Shown here: positions 43,901 to 53,834 of the stretch, one piece after another
Position numbering within the stretch: position 1 is the first letter of the stretch
How the letters are laid out: each line of letters starts with the position of its first letter
NCBI GenBank assembly: GCA_027922465.2
Contig: BQMF02000608.1
Coordinates: 151,044-215,043 of the forward strand
Direction of reading: 5' to 3'
Length of the DNA stretch: 64,000 nucleotides
Source of the DNA: Turritopsis dohrnii
Lineage: Eukaryota > Cnidaria > Hydrozoa > Anthoathecata > Oceaniidae
Program-made: the position numbers and the translations under genes
The notes under the pieces: generated by a model
Database searches by the model: none
What the model was told of the DNA's origin: nothing
Seen by the model: the letters and a program-made list of their open reading frames with translations, nothing else

Positions 43901-46900
43901 AATGCACTTCTACGCAGTGATATTTCAGAAAATTTGCCAATTGGAAAGAATGTTTAGTTTGAGTTCTGATTGACTTTCAGCCACAAATTATCGCTACTTC
44001 AAGAAATGAAACACTTCGTGAGTCATCTTGCAAACTTTTTAAAGAAAACTCAGATAGGCATTACCTGTTGTCACAACACTTTCAATTGGCATTCCTGTTT
44101 TGTGCGCCATATTTCCAAGCACACAAAACACAACGAGACCAGCGAAAACACTCGTTAAGCAATTAACCAGAGACAGTGATACAGCGTCTCTGAAAATTCA
44201 AAACATTGTCATCAACAATAACAGTCAACTCAGTAAATTGGGGCATTGGGCATACTTTGAAATGACCGTTGAAACTACTTGTACAGAAAAAGTGGAGCAC
44301 GAACTCAAATCAAAAGTATTTCATAGTCCGACAGTCTATTGATTTAACTGCCTATCAACGGCTTTAAAAAGCTATGGTTTGCTTCCTCTGAAAATGGATA
44401 CAAGACAAATACAAATACAGGACACGGCATTTTTGTGACGTTCGTATGTCAAAAGTCATTATCAGCTTGGTGTTCGTCATTCTTCGGCTTATCAAAAGCC
44501 ATCAAGCCCTTTTGATAGGAGGGTCATCGCAATCAAGGCGTTCCTATAAGTTTTCTCTTAAACAAACGAAATGCTATGTTCCTGAATTTTCTAAAAGGAT
44601 TATAATCCTCAAATTCGCTTACTTTATTTTAGCTGATGAAGCCAAACCTAGTCGATTGGGTTTTAAGATTTTATTGCTTCTTAGTGTCCGAATTTTTGTC
44701 AAATCTCAGAAAAATTATGAAATCAAGAATTTATTAGAATTCATACATTTTCAGTGAAAACTGACAATCTTCTAATCAAAAGGGCGCAGGAAGGGGCGTT
44801 ATTTACCTTACAACATTGTTGTGAAATTTATTGTAACTTCCAAATGCGATAAGAGAACCAAAACCAATTCCTAGCGAGTAGAAAATTTGTGTTGCAGCCG
44901 CTACCCACACTTCGGCTTTTGCAAGTTTTGAAAAATCTGGTTTGAGATAATATTCTACGCCCTTGCCAGCGCCTTCCAACAACGCCCCACGTATCAATAA
45001 GATGAACATGACTATGTATGGAAAGGTTGCTGTGAAATAGACGACCTATGGCGGAATAATAGAGTTAAATGAACAGTCTAATCATAGGTTATTTTATGGA
45101 AATCTCGCCTCGCACGTTTTCCTTTTTTTAACGCCCTATCACCCTCATCTTTTATAGCAGCTCCAATTCTGTATGGGAATTCGTTTCATCATTTTAATTT
45201 TCAGTCAGGATTGTCGATCCGATTCAATCCACCTTAAATATTTTGCTTCCAGGAAAATCTCTCTGTTGAGGAAAAACCTTCCAAGCAGGTTTGACACCAG
45301 AACATACCTTTCCGGAGGACTGAATACCTTTGAATAAACATAAGAACACTAAAATCCATGCAAGCAGAAGACAAACAAAAAGTTCCGGTCGTATCGATCC
45401 ACTCTCGGCCAATGAATCTGTGATTTGTAATACGTGTCGTTCCCAGTACTCTTCGCTTGGCGACTTCAAGTTCAACTCGGTTTTATTGCAAATCGTTTCG
45501 TTGATGACTTTTGTTGCGGCTGTAGTATTGATGGTTTGATTGACCAGCCTGGTGAAGTTTTCTGGACATATCCAAGTATACTCTAAAAAAAAGTTCGTTA
45601 GTCATAAAGAGATGGTTTAACGGTGAATCTGTCTCTTCTCTTAGTCCTTTCTCGAAATATGGACAAATTCGTCGTTTATATTTCAAGCTACAATATCTGC
45701 GAGAAATTAAGTTCTTGAAAACGAGGCCATGATTGTTGGTTAGGCCACCGTGCACCGCGCTCAAACCGAAGTTTGGTAAAAGTTTGGTAAAAACACAACG
45801 AAGACTTTCTCCCCCTCGTATCCATAGTATATGGCATCTATATTCTCGATTACCTCGATTACGTCATTTTTGATTACTGTCTCGTTTCGGTTCGTTTCGG
45901 TTAACATTGACACTGGCTGTTAAGACCGAAAGCAACGCAAATATTAAAATTGTTTTTCGTAAAAATAAGCTGAATAAAACCTTTTTGTCCACACTCCTTT
46001 CAACGTAAGCATCAGATTATGCTGACTCAGTGGTTTAAGCGGTAAGAAAAATGAAAGGGTTATTTTTATATGTGGTGTGAACATCTGAAGAACTTATGAA
46101 TTAGCCGCTTTAGAAATAACTTCATAAGGAACTGAAAGCAGCTTTCGATTGTAGTTCTGAGAAGCAATTTATAGAGGCCATTTTACACTTCCAAGGTTTC
46201 TTTCATCTCGTATTATGTTGGTACAATCTCTGTTGAGAGATACGCGCTGAGTTTTGTAACCACGGGTGATTTTATTCACAGACATCAAAAGTATGCTTAA
46301 GTGGAGCACCCAAGACCGTTCTAAAGATATATTTGTTATGAAAACATTATAATCAAGAATTTTGAAATAACAACTTTCATTCAAAGACCTTTTTTTTTTG
46401 CCTTTTCTCATTAACACAGGACATTCAATACTTGTTCGATGAGTGATAATAAACACATGTACAAAGCATTGGAACAGGACGACTTACTGTCACGTGCTCC
46501 TTGGACACACCTTGGTGTATTCCAATCGTTGTTGCAATATTTCCAGGGGACTTCACTTCTCATTGATGCGTACATGTAATACAAAACCCACGCCACAATG
46601 ATATTGTAGTAGACAGTACATAGGAAAGCAACAGCTATCATGGCGTAGCCAATACCTAAAAAGGAAATATAAAAGGACAACTTAGTTACAATGCCATTTT
46701 TGTTGTCTGTTATAAAAGACACTATTGACAAACCTTTTGCTATTGGAATAGCCGCGTCCCAGGTGCTAACAGGTCCAAGTCTAAAATACTGACCGAGCGC
46801 CAATTCCATCAAAAATAGCGGCATGCCACATAACAACAGCATCAAAAAATACGGAATGAGAAAAGCCCCACCACCGTTGGTGAAAACCAGATACGGAAAT

Positions 46901-49900
46901 CTAAAAAATTGTTTCGTTACATAGTAATATTGACGCCTACTAATTCATTTTAACGCCTTTTAAAATCCACCCTAGTCTGTACAAAAGCAAGGTAAAGTAT
47001 GGTATACGCCATTTTGACGCCATATTAAAGGTATATTGCCATCATCATTACGTCATGTAAGATAATTTTCCCTCAATGTTATCGTTTGTAAAGCAACCCA
47101 ATGTCGGTTAGATCGTTTGGTATAGCAAAAGTCGAAAAGGAAAGGAAAAGAGAAAGGATGGATTTTTTATATCTCAATGGGTAGACACTAGCTGAAAAGT
47201 CAATTTTTTTTCTTAACTAGGGTACGATACTGTTTTTATTTTTATTTTTTCTCGCATAACAATAAACTAGGACAATCCTGTCTTGGAAAATTCCCGCCGG
47301 ATGACTGCTCCCTTCACCCCACAAAAAAAGTGCCCCCATATAACTACTCCCGGACAATCGCCTTACCCTAGGCTTAAATTAACCTACTTAGCCCCTACTC
47401 CTACATTAGATACAACACAATTTAAAAACAATTTCGCAGTTAGTGTTACATACCGATTTTAAAATTTGTTCATTTCCCGTGTGTAAATAGGCCTTTACGC
47501 TAATGTCATTTTTCAGCTTTTAAGTGCATGATAATTCAAATGCGATGAGAACTAACGGTCAATACGAAATAATCTTATACGAAATATCTTACCACGATCT
47601 CAAGGAACACAAGAAAGGCAAAGAATTAAGTTTTAATTCCGACGTTTTAGCACTTCTTATCAAACCAAAAGACATAGAATAAAATTAAGAGAAAGATAAG
47701 AACAATTACAAAATTTTTGTTTTGTTGATTAGTTTCGCTTGTTTGTTTTTTCATATATTGCCTCGATACTTCCACTTTCATTTGAAAGGGTTTGATCATT
47801 TTAGTTTGTGTCTAAGAGACAAACTATTAGTTTCCTAAGAGTGGACTGAACAAACTATGATGAGTTGTTCAATAAAACATTTTATAAAATTATAGACTGT
47901 AAAAAACAACACAGTACTAAAAAAGCTGCTCATTGTTTTGGCATTCAAATATGCATCTTTATTTGTTTATTTGTTTGTAATCCTTTATTAGGGAACAATC
48001 CATGTTATTTCACCAAGAATTTCAAATGTTTTCGGCAAAAACGATAATAGATAGACGATAAAAAAAAAAATTTTTTGTTGAACTCACTGCGAAGGAGTTT
48101 ATTTCTATATAAATACACACGCCATTTCAATAATAATTACTCTTCATCGTAGTGACTTTTTGTCTACTCACTGGTATTGTCATAACGTAAGAACAGAAAC
48201 GAGAAAATTCACCTCCAAACGTTTCCTAATCCAACACAATAGCCGACACATGTCAGTACGAACTCAATCTTTCTTCCCCACGTTTCCCGTTGCTCTCCTT
48301 CTTCTTCTTCGCCAGAATCATCTTTCTTCTCAAGAAGGTTTTTATCTGTTCCATTTTCACCAGCCGTCATCACAGCCTGATTCGGTTGGCAAAGAAATCC
48401 TAAATGGTTAAAAAATGTATTCTCTATTACTTGTCGTTTAATTCAGGAAAATTGATGCTAAAAGTATTGATGTCACTGTGAACGCAAATCCAATTGACAA
48501 CGCATATATAGAACTGATCAACACAACACACTGATTACACGAGATTATTCTTCAAGCACATTTGTGTAAAGCCTAGTTTACATGTGGAAGACAATAATGT
48601 TCAGTTATCATCGAAGCGTTAATTTCCTTTAAATTATTTTTGAGATGATTATCTCAATTTCTTAATTTCCTGAAGCAAACTTAGATAATATTCAAATTGA
48701 TTTTTTTAAGGGCGGTGATAAAAGCACCAGTCTGCAACGGGCGCTTTAAAGAACGCCATTTAATAAACTGTGACATTAATTATATGAAAGGAAAGTTAAG
48801 TTGTCATAGCAAATCATCATATGATAGGAAGCCTGTACTTTTTCGATTGGCGGAAATCACTGATGATAAAAACAGTCATGTGTGAAAGGAAAACCGAATT
48901 ATAGGTACAATTATAGGTACAAGTATAGGGATGATAGGGAGGACTTCTGGGCTTTTGAAAACACCTATTATTGTCAAGAAATTTACTTTTCCGCATTACA
49001 TACAATAGTATAGTATTAAAAATACATTTGAAAAGCATATCAATTAATGACTGACAAATTTTGTCATTTAGAAAAGGAAAGTATTAATTTGTATTGAATT
49101 TTTTAATCCAATACAGAAATCGGAAATAAGTTGGCATAATAAATGTGGTGGTTTAAAGCAATGACCGTAAACACGCCTTTTGTTTAGGGGATTATTGTTG
49201 TTACTACGGATCTGCTGCATGTGTTGAGTAGAATGAATGAAGTTAATAAGATCTCTTTTGCAAAAATTAGCAAACAAAGAAATGGTACGGAAACAACTTT
49301 GCCACAAAAGAATCAATATTGACATCGCGGACTGTTTATTGCGGAGTAAATTTGTAAAACAACAATTTTAAAGAATTTACTCACAGACAGGCAAAGTAAA
49401 CAAAAAGTTCAATGGAGAGTGGCGTTCATTAGAGGGCGGCATTTATTGCACGAGATAAAAACAGACTTTAAGGAACAATGTTTCCTTTTCCTACAAAACG
49501 TTTGATATGCAAAAGATTGTGCGTTAACGTTTTACATAAAAGATAAAATTGCATCATACAAAAAATGTGAAAGAATATCAATTTCACTGTCACCGTCTCT
49601 TCTAAGACATCTGAAGACATGAAAACTTTCGCTGACGTCTGACTCAATAATTTGAAAAGGGTTTTCAGAAAGTTGGCCTTAATCCAGTGTTTTCGTTCCT
49701 TGCGCCCCAGTAGAACAAAGCAAATCCTTTTTATGCCATTGATATGTGCACACAGATGTAAGACAAGGAAATTTAAGACGGACATTATAACTGTCCAAGC
49801 TCGTAGCATTTGGTTTTAATGTTCCTATGCGATTAAATTACACATCAATTAAAGTTTATGCGAACGTGGAAGAAGTTGTTGATAGAAGACTAATAAAATT

Positions 49901-50902
49901 ATTAAACATTTAAAACTATGTTCGGTGTGTTTTCTAATAAACACCGATTTCAAGATGCGACGTTTATGAGAGGGTGGCGGTTATTAGAGGGCGGCGTTTA
50001 TTACAAACATTCAGCGATAAGTGCGGCGTTTATCAGAGGGAGGCGTTTATTACAGGAAATACGATATTCTTAATCTGCTAAAAAATTTCTCTTTAAAAGG
50101 GGCGCAAAAATTGGTGGAAAAATTTTTAGCTGATGCAATGCTATTTATAGGGAAAGTTCTCATTGCTGCCAAAGCTGCCAAATAGTCATGGGTTCGAGAT
50201 TACTTAATTTTAACATGGATCCGAAGTGGCAACAGTTGATTGTTTCAATGATGTCGTGTTTACTCTTTTTCTTTATGCATTTTCTTTAGCATTTTTTTTT
50301 CTATTTTGATACCTTGTTACGAGCAAATAAACATGGAGGTACGAAATAATCAAAATACAAAATCAAAGAACTCAAGAGGTAAATCGGAAAAGGTGATTAA
50401 TAAATGTAAACAAAACGAACTGTCATATAGAAAACGAACAGACCTTCTTAGGAAATTGACACTTTGTAAATTTGAAAAAGTAGAAATCAATTTCAACTAA
50501 ATCTTGTCTTTAAAAGAAAAAGATTATTGTAACATTTTAATTTACCGTTGGCAATTACATCAAAATGTTTTGAAAACTACCTAGTGCTTTCCTTTTTTTG
50601 TTATTTCTTTCATTACATATAAACAAACAAAATAAATTATATGAAATAAAAATTTAAATATACATCTTTAAATATCTAAATATTAGATACTAAATTTAAA
50701 CTTAGTTTCTGTGTTGGTAAAATGCCAATGTCAATTTCTGCTCACGTGGATGTACGTTTGTTAAAAATAGAAGAAAAAAAAGTATGAGTAGCTATTATTC
50801 ATGCAAAACAGCATTCAAATACATTCCCTGAAGTTACCTTACAATTCTACGGAAGCTCTTACCCTTATCAGCAGAGGGAACTTCATATGCTTTATTCTCC
50901 AT
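40693..50902 (-). CDS. SLC6 family Na+/Cl- dependent transporter, complete
   Basis: Ten coding exons are joined by GT-AG introns, and every phase is consistent: 50902-50863, 48399-48213, 46900-46734, 46655-46488, 45582-45308, 45045-44807, 44189-44065, 43389-43148, 41734-41478 and 40915-40693 (TAA). The predicted protein has 640 residues. After a charged cytoplasmic N-terminus come 12 membrane spans. TM1 has [20 protein letters not shown] (about 68-87). TM2 has [14 protein letters not shown]2 has Cys172/Cys181 and N-glycosylation sites at N196, N202, N206, N215 and N220. TM6 has [11 protein letters not shown] (332-342), with Gln332/Ser336 as in chloride-dependent members. TM8 has GLDTQF and TM12 has [10 protein letters not shown]. 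Gly, not Asp, at the TM1 substrate position (VGLGN) argues against a monoamine carrier and for an amino acid, GABA or taurine-type substrate. Function is sodium-coupled uptake at the plasma membrane. The exact substrate is unknown. Confidence 0.9.
41478..41734 (-). CDS. SLC6 exon 9 (TM10, TM11)
   Basis: Codes for [34 protein letters not shown] and TM11 [14 protein letters not shown]. Donor GTAAGT. Confidence 0.92.
41809..42166. mobile_element. MITE with 22-bp perfect TIR in an SLC6 intron
   Basis: 41809-41830 (TTATTCCAAGAAATTAACGC...) is the exact reverse complement of 42145-42166. It lies in the intron between SLC6 exons 8 and 9. No open frame or clear target duplication is seen. Confidence 0.65.
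42509..42712. mobile_element. MITE, GGTTTATACGTAAAGATTC ends, in an SLC6 intron
   Basis: Second good copy of the 18881-19077 family, with the same palindromic interior (TTTAAATTTAAATTGTGCA versus TGTACAATTTAAATTTAAA). A fragment of the 29.2-kb repeat family (42720-42965) follows directly. Confidence 0.7.
43148..43389 (-). CDS. SLC6 exon 8 (TM8, TM9)
   Basis: Codes for [16 protein letters not shown], the sodium-site helix [20 protein letters not shown] and TM9 [20 protein letters not shown]. Confidence 0.92.
44065..44189 (-). CDS. SLC6 exon 7 (TM7)
   Basis: Codes for [32 protein letters not shown] and the start of the extracellular loop ESVVTTG. Acceptor TTTTCAG, donor GTAATG. Confidence 0.9.
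44807..45045 (-). CDS. SLC6 exon 6 (TM5, TM6)
   Basis: Codes for [20 protein letters not shown] and the unwound TM6 region [20 protein letters not shown], which contacts substrate and ions in the family. Confidence 0.92.
45308..45582 (-). CDS. SLC6 exon 5 (EL2, TM4)
   Basis: Codes for [20 protein letters not shown] and onward through [15 protein letters not shown] to TM4 [20 protein letters not shown]. Five Asn-X-Ser/Thr sites cluster here. Confidence 0.92.
46488..46655 (-). CDS. SLC6 exon 4 (TM3, start of EL2)
   Basis: Codes for [20 protein letters not shown] to [16 protein letters not shown], holding the two EL2 cysteines. The donor is GTAAGT. A second strong donor (GTGTGT, inside CAAGGTGTGT) lies in the exon but would drop the second cysteine. 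Confidence 0.9.
46734..46900 (-). CDS. SLC6 exon 3 (TM1 end, TM2)
   Basis: Codes for [19 protein letters not shown] and continues to [17 protein letters not shown]. This is the most conserved block of the family. Confidence 0.92.
48213..48399 (-). CDS. SLC6 exon 2 (N-terminus, TM1 start)
   Basis: Codes for [20 protein letters not shown], an acidic EEEEGE stretch, then [17 protein letters not shown]. The donor GTGAAT follows 48213. If exon 1 were not used, translation could begin at the internal ATG (48370). Confidence 0.85.
48400..50862. other. First SLC6 intron
   Basis: 2.46 kb. It contains GGCGTTTATTAGAGGG-type repeats (next entry), an unassigned - strand frame (49468-49809) and a 64-codon + strand frame (50306-50500), neither recognised. 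Confidence 0.5.
49417..50060 (+). repeat. GGCGTTTATTAGAGGGCGGC repeat pair
   Basis: One block at 49420-49455 and a denser block at 49955-50060 hold five or more variants of GGCG(T/G)TTATTAGAGGG. Both are in the same orientation. Such words are common near the ends of DNA transposons in marine invertebrates. The element limits are unclear. Confidence 0.5.
50863..50902 (-). CDS. SLC6 exon 1 (start codon)
   Basis: Encodes [13 protein letters not shown] plus one base of the next codon. The donor is G|GTAAGAG. It joins exon 2 in frame to give Gly14. This ATG is preferred over the in-frame Met24 in exon 2 because the junction and phase fit exactly. Confidence 0.65.
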
Positions 50903-51498
50903 TTTTGATTTTGATAACACCCCAGAACTGACGATCAGAGAAGAATAAAACCAAAATATTGACAGATACAAAAATTATGTCAACAAGGCTGGAATAAAAT
51001 GCACTATTTCAAAATGGTAGCGAACATCACGATTTTAATTTATGTATCTTTTAAAAGTATTAAGATACAAGATCTTCGAACGTTTTACGCGAAATTCTTT
51101 TTATTGGCCTTAAAGAATGACTTTCGGGCCATCACCCATCTGTTTTTGTATAGTCTTTAGCAAAGTGATTTTATCTCCACCTAACTGGGAACTTTATCAT
51201 CTAAAAAGCATTCTCTTGTTATCAAAAACGTATATTTACAAAAAGTGCAAATTTTAATTTTGGGGCGTTACAAATATATAGGTCATAAATTAGCACTGAA
51301 ACAGAATGAACAAATAGCTGCTGTTTGTTTCTATGGTTACCTCCTAAGATCAAAATCAATTATAAAAATTAATTGAGATTACGGATATCAAATAGGTTCC
51401 ATAAATATCCTGTTATAATGGGATAATGATCTATTCACAGTAAATTAAACGACTTTTACGAAATCAGTTTACTTTTCCCGTGAAGGCTTCCCTATTTT
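50903..51498. promoter_or_regulatory. Presumed 5' region of the SLC6 gene
   Basis: This is upstream (right) of the start codon on the - strand, so the 5' UTR and promoter are expected here. I cannot point to a convincing TATA box or initiator. AT-rich. Confidence 0.3.
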
Positions 51499-51616
51499 GA
51501 AATTAATGAATCACTTAGTTACCTGATAAGTCTAGGTTTACACTACACTAATTGACAGAAATTAATGAATCATTTAGTTACCTGATAAGTCTAGGTTTAC
51601 ACTACACTAATTGACA
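51499..51616. repeat. 59-bp tandem duplication
   Basis: Two adjacent 59-bp units (starting 51499 and 51558) differ at one base (CACTTAG versus CATTTAG). A recent local duplication, upstream of the SLC6 gene. Confidence 0.85.
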
Positions 51617-51899
51617 GAAATTCCAAAAGTTGGATTGTTGATGTCAACAGCACGTGTTACTTGTTTACATGTGCTATTACATATTCATTGTGATGCAAGG
51701 CTATTGGTAGATGTCTTGGAAGTTGAATGGTTGGAATAAGGAGCAAGCTTACCCACAATTCCCTCGACGTTTTCCATTTATAATCTCAAACTTCCTTGTA
51801 TGTTTTGTTACTACTGGTGGTAGAGAGTAAAGAAAAACTGAAAATCTTATTTTTTTATAAATGATATTTGTTTGGTGACCCAAGAAAAAGATCTAAGAG

Positions 51900-52195
51900 G
51901 ATGTTCACATGGAGAAAAATTAGCCCGGAAACGCAGGTTGGCTCGATTCACCAGGCTGATCTTGTCTTGGATTCACATGAAAATGAAATCCTGACAGAGT
52001 GACCTGAATAATACCATGTGATTATCATTGCTTAAAAAGGAAAAACATGTGTATTAGCTGAAAAATCAGGCCGGTTGACCTGACTAGAGTGTTCACATGC
52101 AAAAATTTCATCCCGTCCTGCCGAGATCTTCGGTCACAAGAGCGAAATCTCGGCAAATCTGGCTGACGCATTTTTCATGTGAACACATGTTGATT
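51900..52195. mobile_element. Foldback repeat with GTTCACATG edges
   Basis: It starts GATGTTCACATGGAGAAAAA and ends CATTTTTCATGTGAACAC, an inverted pair. An internal GTGTTCACATGCAAAAA suggests a composite. A diverged copy is at about 10880-11110. Confidence 0.55.
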
Positions 52196-53109
52196 TTTAT
52201 AAAGCTTTGATAAAGAAGAAAAAATGTCAGCAAATCGACCCAACCCGCTTTGCTGCACTGATTTTATCCATTTGTGCACCCACAGACTTTGTTGGAGATG
52301 GCGTAAAGACGTTTTGAAGCAACCCTGTTCAGCTCTTTAGTAGAGTTTGACAGCAGGTTGGCGCTACAGACGGTTTAACCCTTGATAGACGATTCAAGAT
52401 GTCTAGTTGATATCAACAAAGACTAAAACCCATTTTATTTAAAAAAAAACTCAAATTTTTACCAGTTTTGTGTCGGTATATAAGATATCTGAAACTGCAG
52501 GTTGAATTTGCTTGTTCAATCTACCTTTCGATTGGAGCTTTGTAACATGTATATGTTAATCGGGATAAAAAGGTCATATTGCTTTTATCGTCTAGTTTCA
52601 GATTTCAGCCTTATTTTGTTCTTATTTATTGACATTCCAGGAAAATAAAAATTCATTTTGCACCCTTGCTAAAAGTTTGTTCTTGCTTCTTGTTTCCGAT
52701 TCAAATTAACTTGAACAAATGGTAGTGAAACAAATATACGTAGATAAGAAATGGTAAACGTCGTCTAAACTTTTATTAGGGCGCAAGTATTTAGGCATAA
52801 TACTTCCACACAACTTACAGTAGCTTGAAAGAAAGTTGTAAGAAAATTCACATCCTGAACTGTTCTTAATTTTTTTAAAAAAGAAAATTCAAGCTGTGAC
52901 TGTTCTTTGTATTTGAAATAATTATTTGAGCCTCAAGGTTTTCTGATTTTTTTGGCCAAATATGAGGCTTGTGTTCTTATAAAATTGTTCTTAAGCCTGG
53001 TTCAGATCTGACGATCACGACGATTAAAAAGAGAATGAATCGTCACGATCGCCAATCGCCAGGTGCAAACACTCTCAAGTATTTCATTAGTAATTAGTAG
53101 TTTTTGCTA
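52196..53109. other. Intergenic, no gene seen
   Basis: A remnant of the 29.2-kb repeat family lies at 52850-52995. From 52993 there are GACGATCACGACGATT words that recur at 53781-53834. Confidence 0.4.
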
Positions 53110-53736
53110 CAGTCGACTCTCCATATCTCGAACTTCGATATCTCGAACTTTTCCGTATCTCGAACATTATTTCCGATCCCCAGGCTGGTTTTCTCTCGTT
53201 ATCCCGAACTTTCCCTAAATCTTTCAGAAATTACGGGTGTGATTTTCGCGTTTGTTAATGTTTTGATAAAATTCAATTTTTCTAAAGTCTGTTCAAAAAA
53301 TATGTGGACTAATTTCAGTTACCATGTGGAAACCAGATTTAGCAAATTACATCAATTCCCTTGAGCCTGGTTTTTATATCAAAGCTGAAATCAGTCCACA
53401 TATTTTTTGAACAGACTTTAAATTCGAATTTTCCAAAAGTATTTGAATCCAGTTTTTTCTTGAAAGATTAATTGATTGTCTCTACTAAAGGCGAAAACAT
53501 GAAGCTCGTTAAGCAAAGGCTTACAAACAGAAAATAAATATGAAAAAAATGTGAAGCATTGAAAGACTTGCAGGAAAGGAGTTGGACCAAAAGTATGGCG
53601 TCCCAAAGAACACAATATCAACCTGGGTTAAGAATAAAAACAAAAAAAATGGAAAAAAATGGCACAAGCTCTACGAAAAAATCTCGAGCTTCTCTCCCGG
53701 TCCCCTGAGAGTACGAGATATCGAGAGTCGATACTG
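53110..53736. mobile_element. Tigger/pogo deletion derivative with a CENP-B-type HTH relic
   Basis: The ends CAGTCGACTCTCCATATCTC (53110) and GAGATATCGAGAGTCGATACTG (53736) are flanked by TA. Near the right end the + strand reads ELDQKYGVPKNTISTWVKNK (about 53580-53640), a typical CENP-B/pogo N-terminal helix-turn-helix, with part of the preceding helix in another frame. The catalytic core is deleted, so it is non-functional. Confidence 0.75.
53281..53422. mobile_element. Foldback MITE nested in the Tigger derivative
   Basis: Inverted arms AAAGTCTGTTCAAAAAATAT... (53284) and ...ATATTTTTTGAACAGACTTT (to 53420) are about 50 bp each, with a TA at each outer edge. It interrupts the older element. 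Confidence 0.65.
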
Positions 53737-53784
53737 TATATCGTCCTAGTCGACAGCCATTTACGTAAGTATTCATATTAGACG

Positions 53785-53834
53785 ATTACGACGATTATGG
53801 CAATTACACATTTAATCGTCATAATCGTCGTAAT
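53785..53834. repeat. Palindrome ATTACGACGATTATG / CATAATCGTCGTAAT
   Basis: Perfect 15-bp arms with a 20-base centre that itself contains ATTACACATTTAAT. Related to GACGATCACGACGATT at about 53010. Confidence 0.65.

Noticed and set aside
49468..49809. 113-codon - strand frame in the first SLC6 intron
   Set aside because: No recognisable motifs, and it lies between GGCGTTTATTAGAGGG repeat blocks. It is more likely transposon interior.
50306..50500. Lysine-rich + strand frame ([20 protein letters not shown]...)
   Set aside because: It is inside an intron on the opposite strand, has AT-rich codon bias and shows no homology that I can name.
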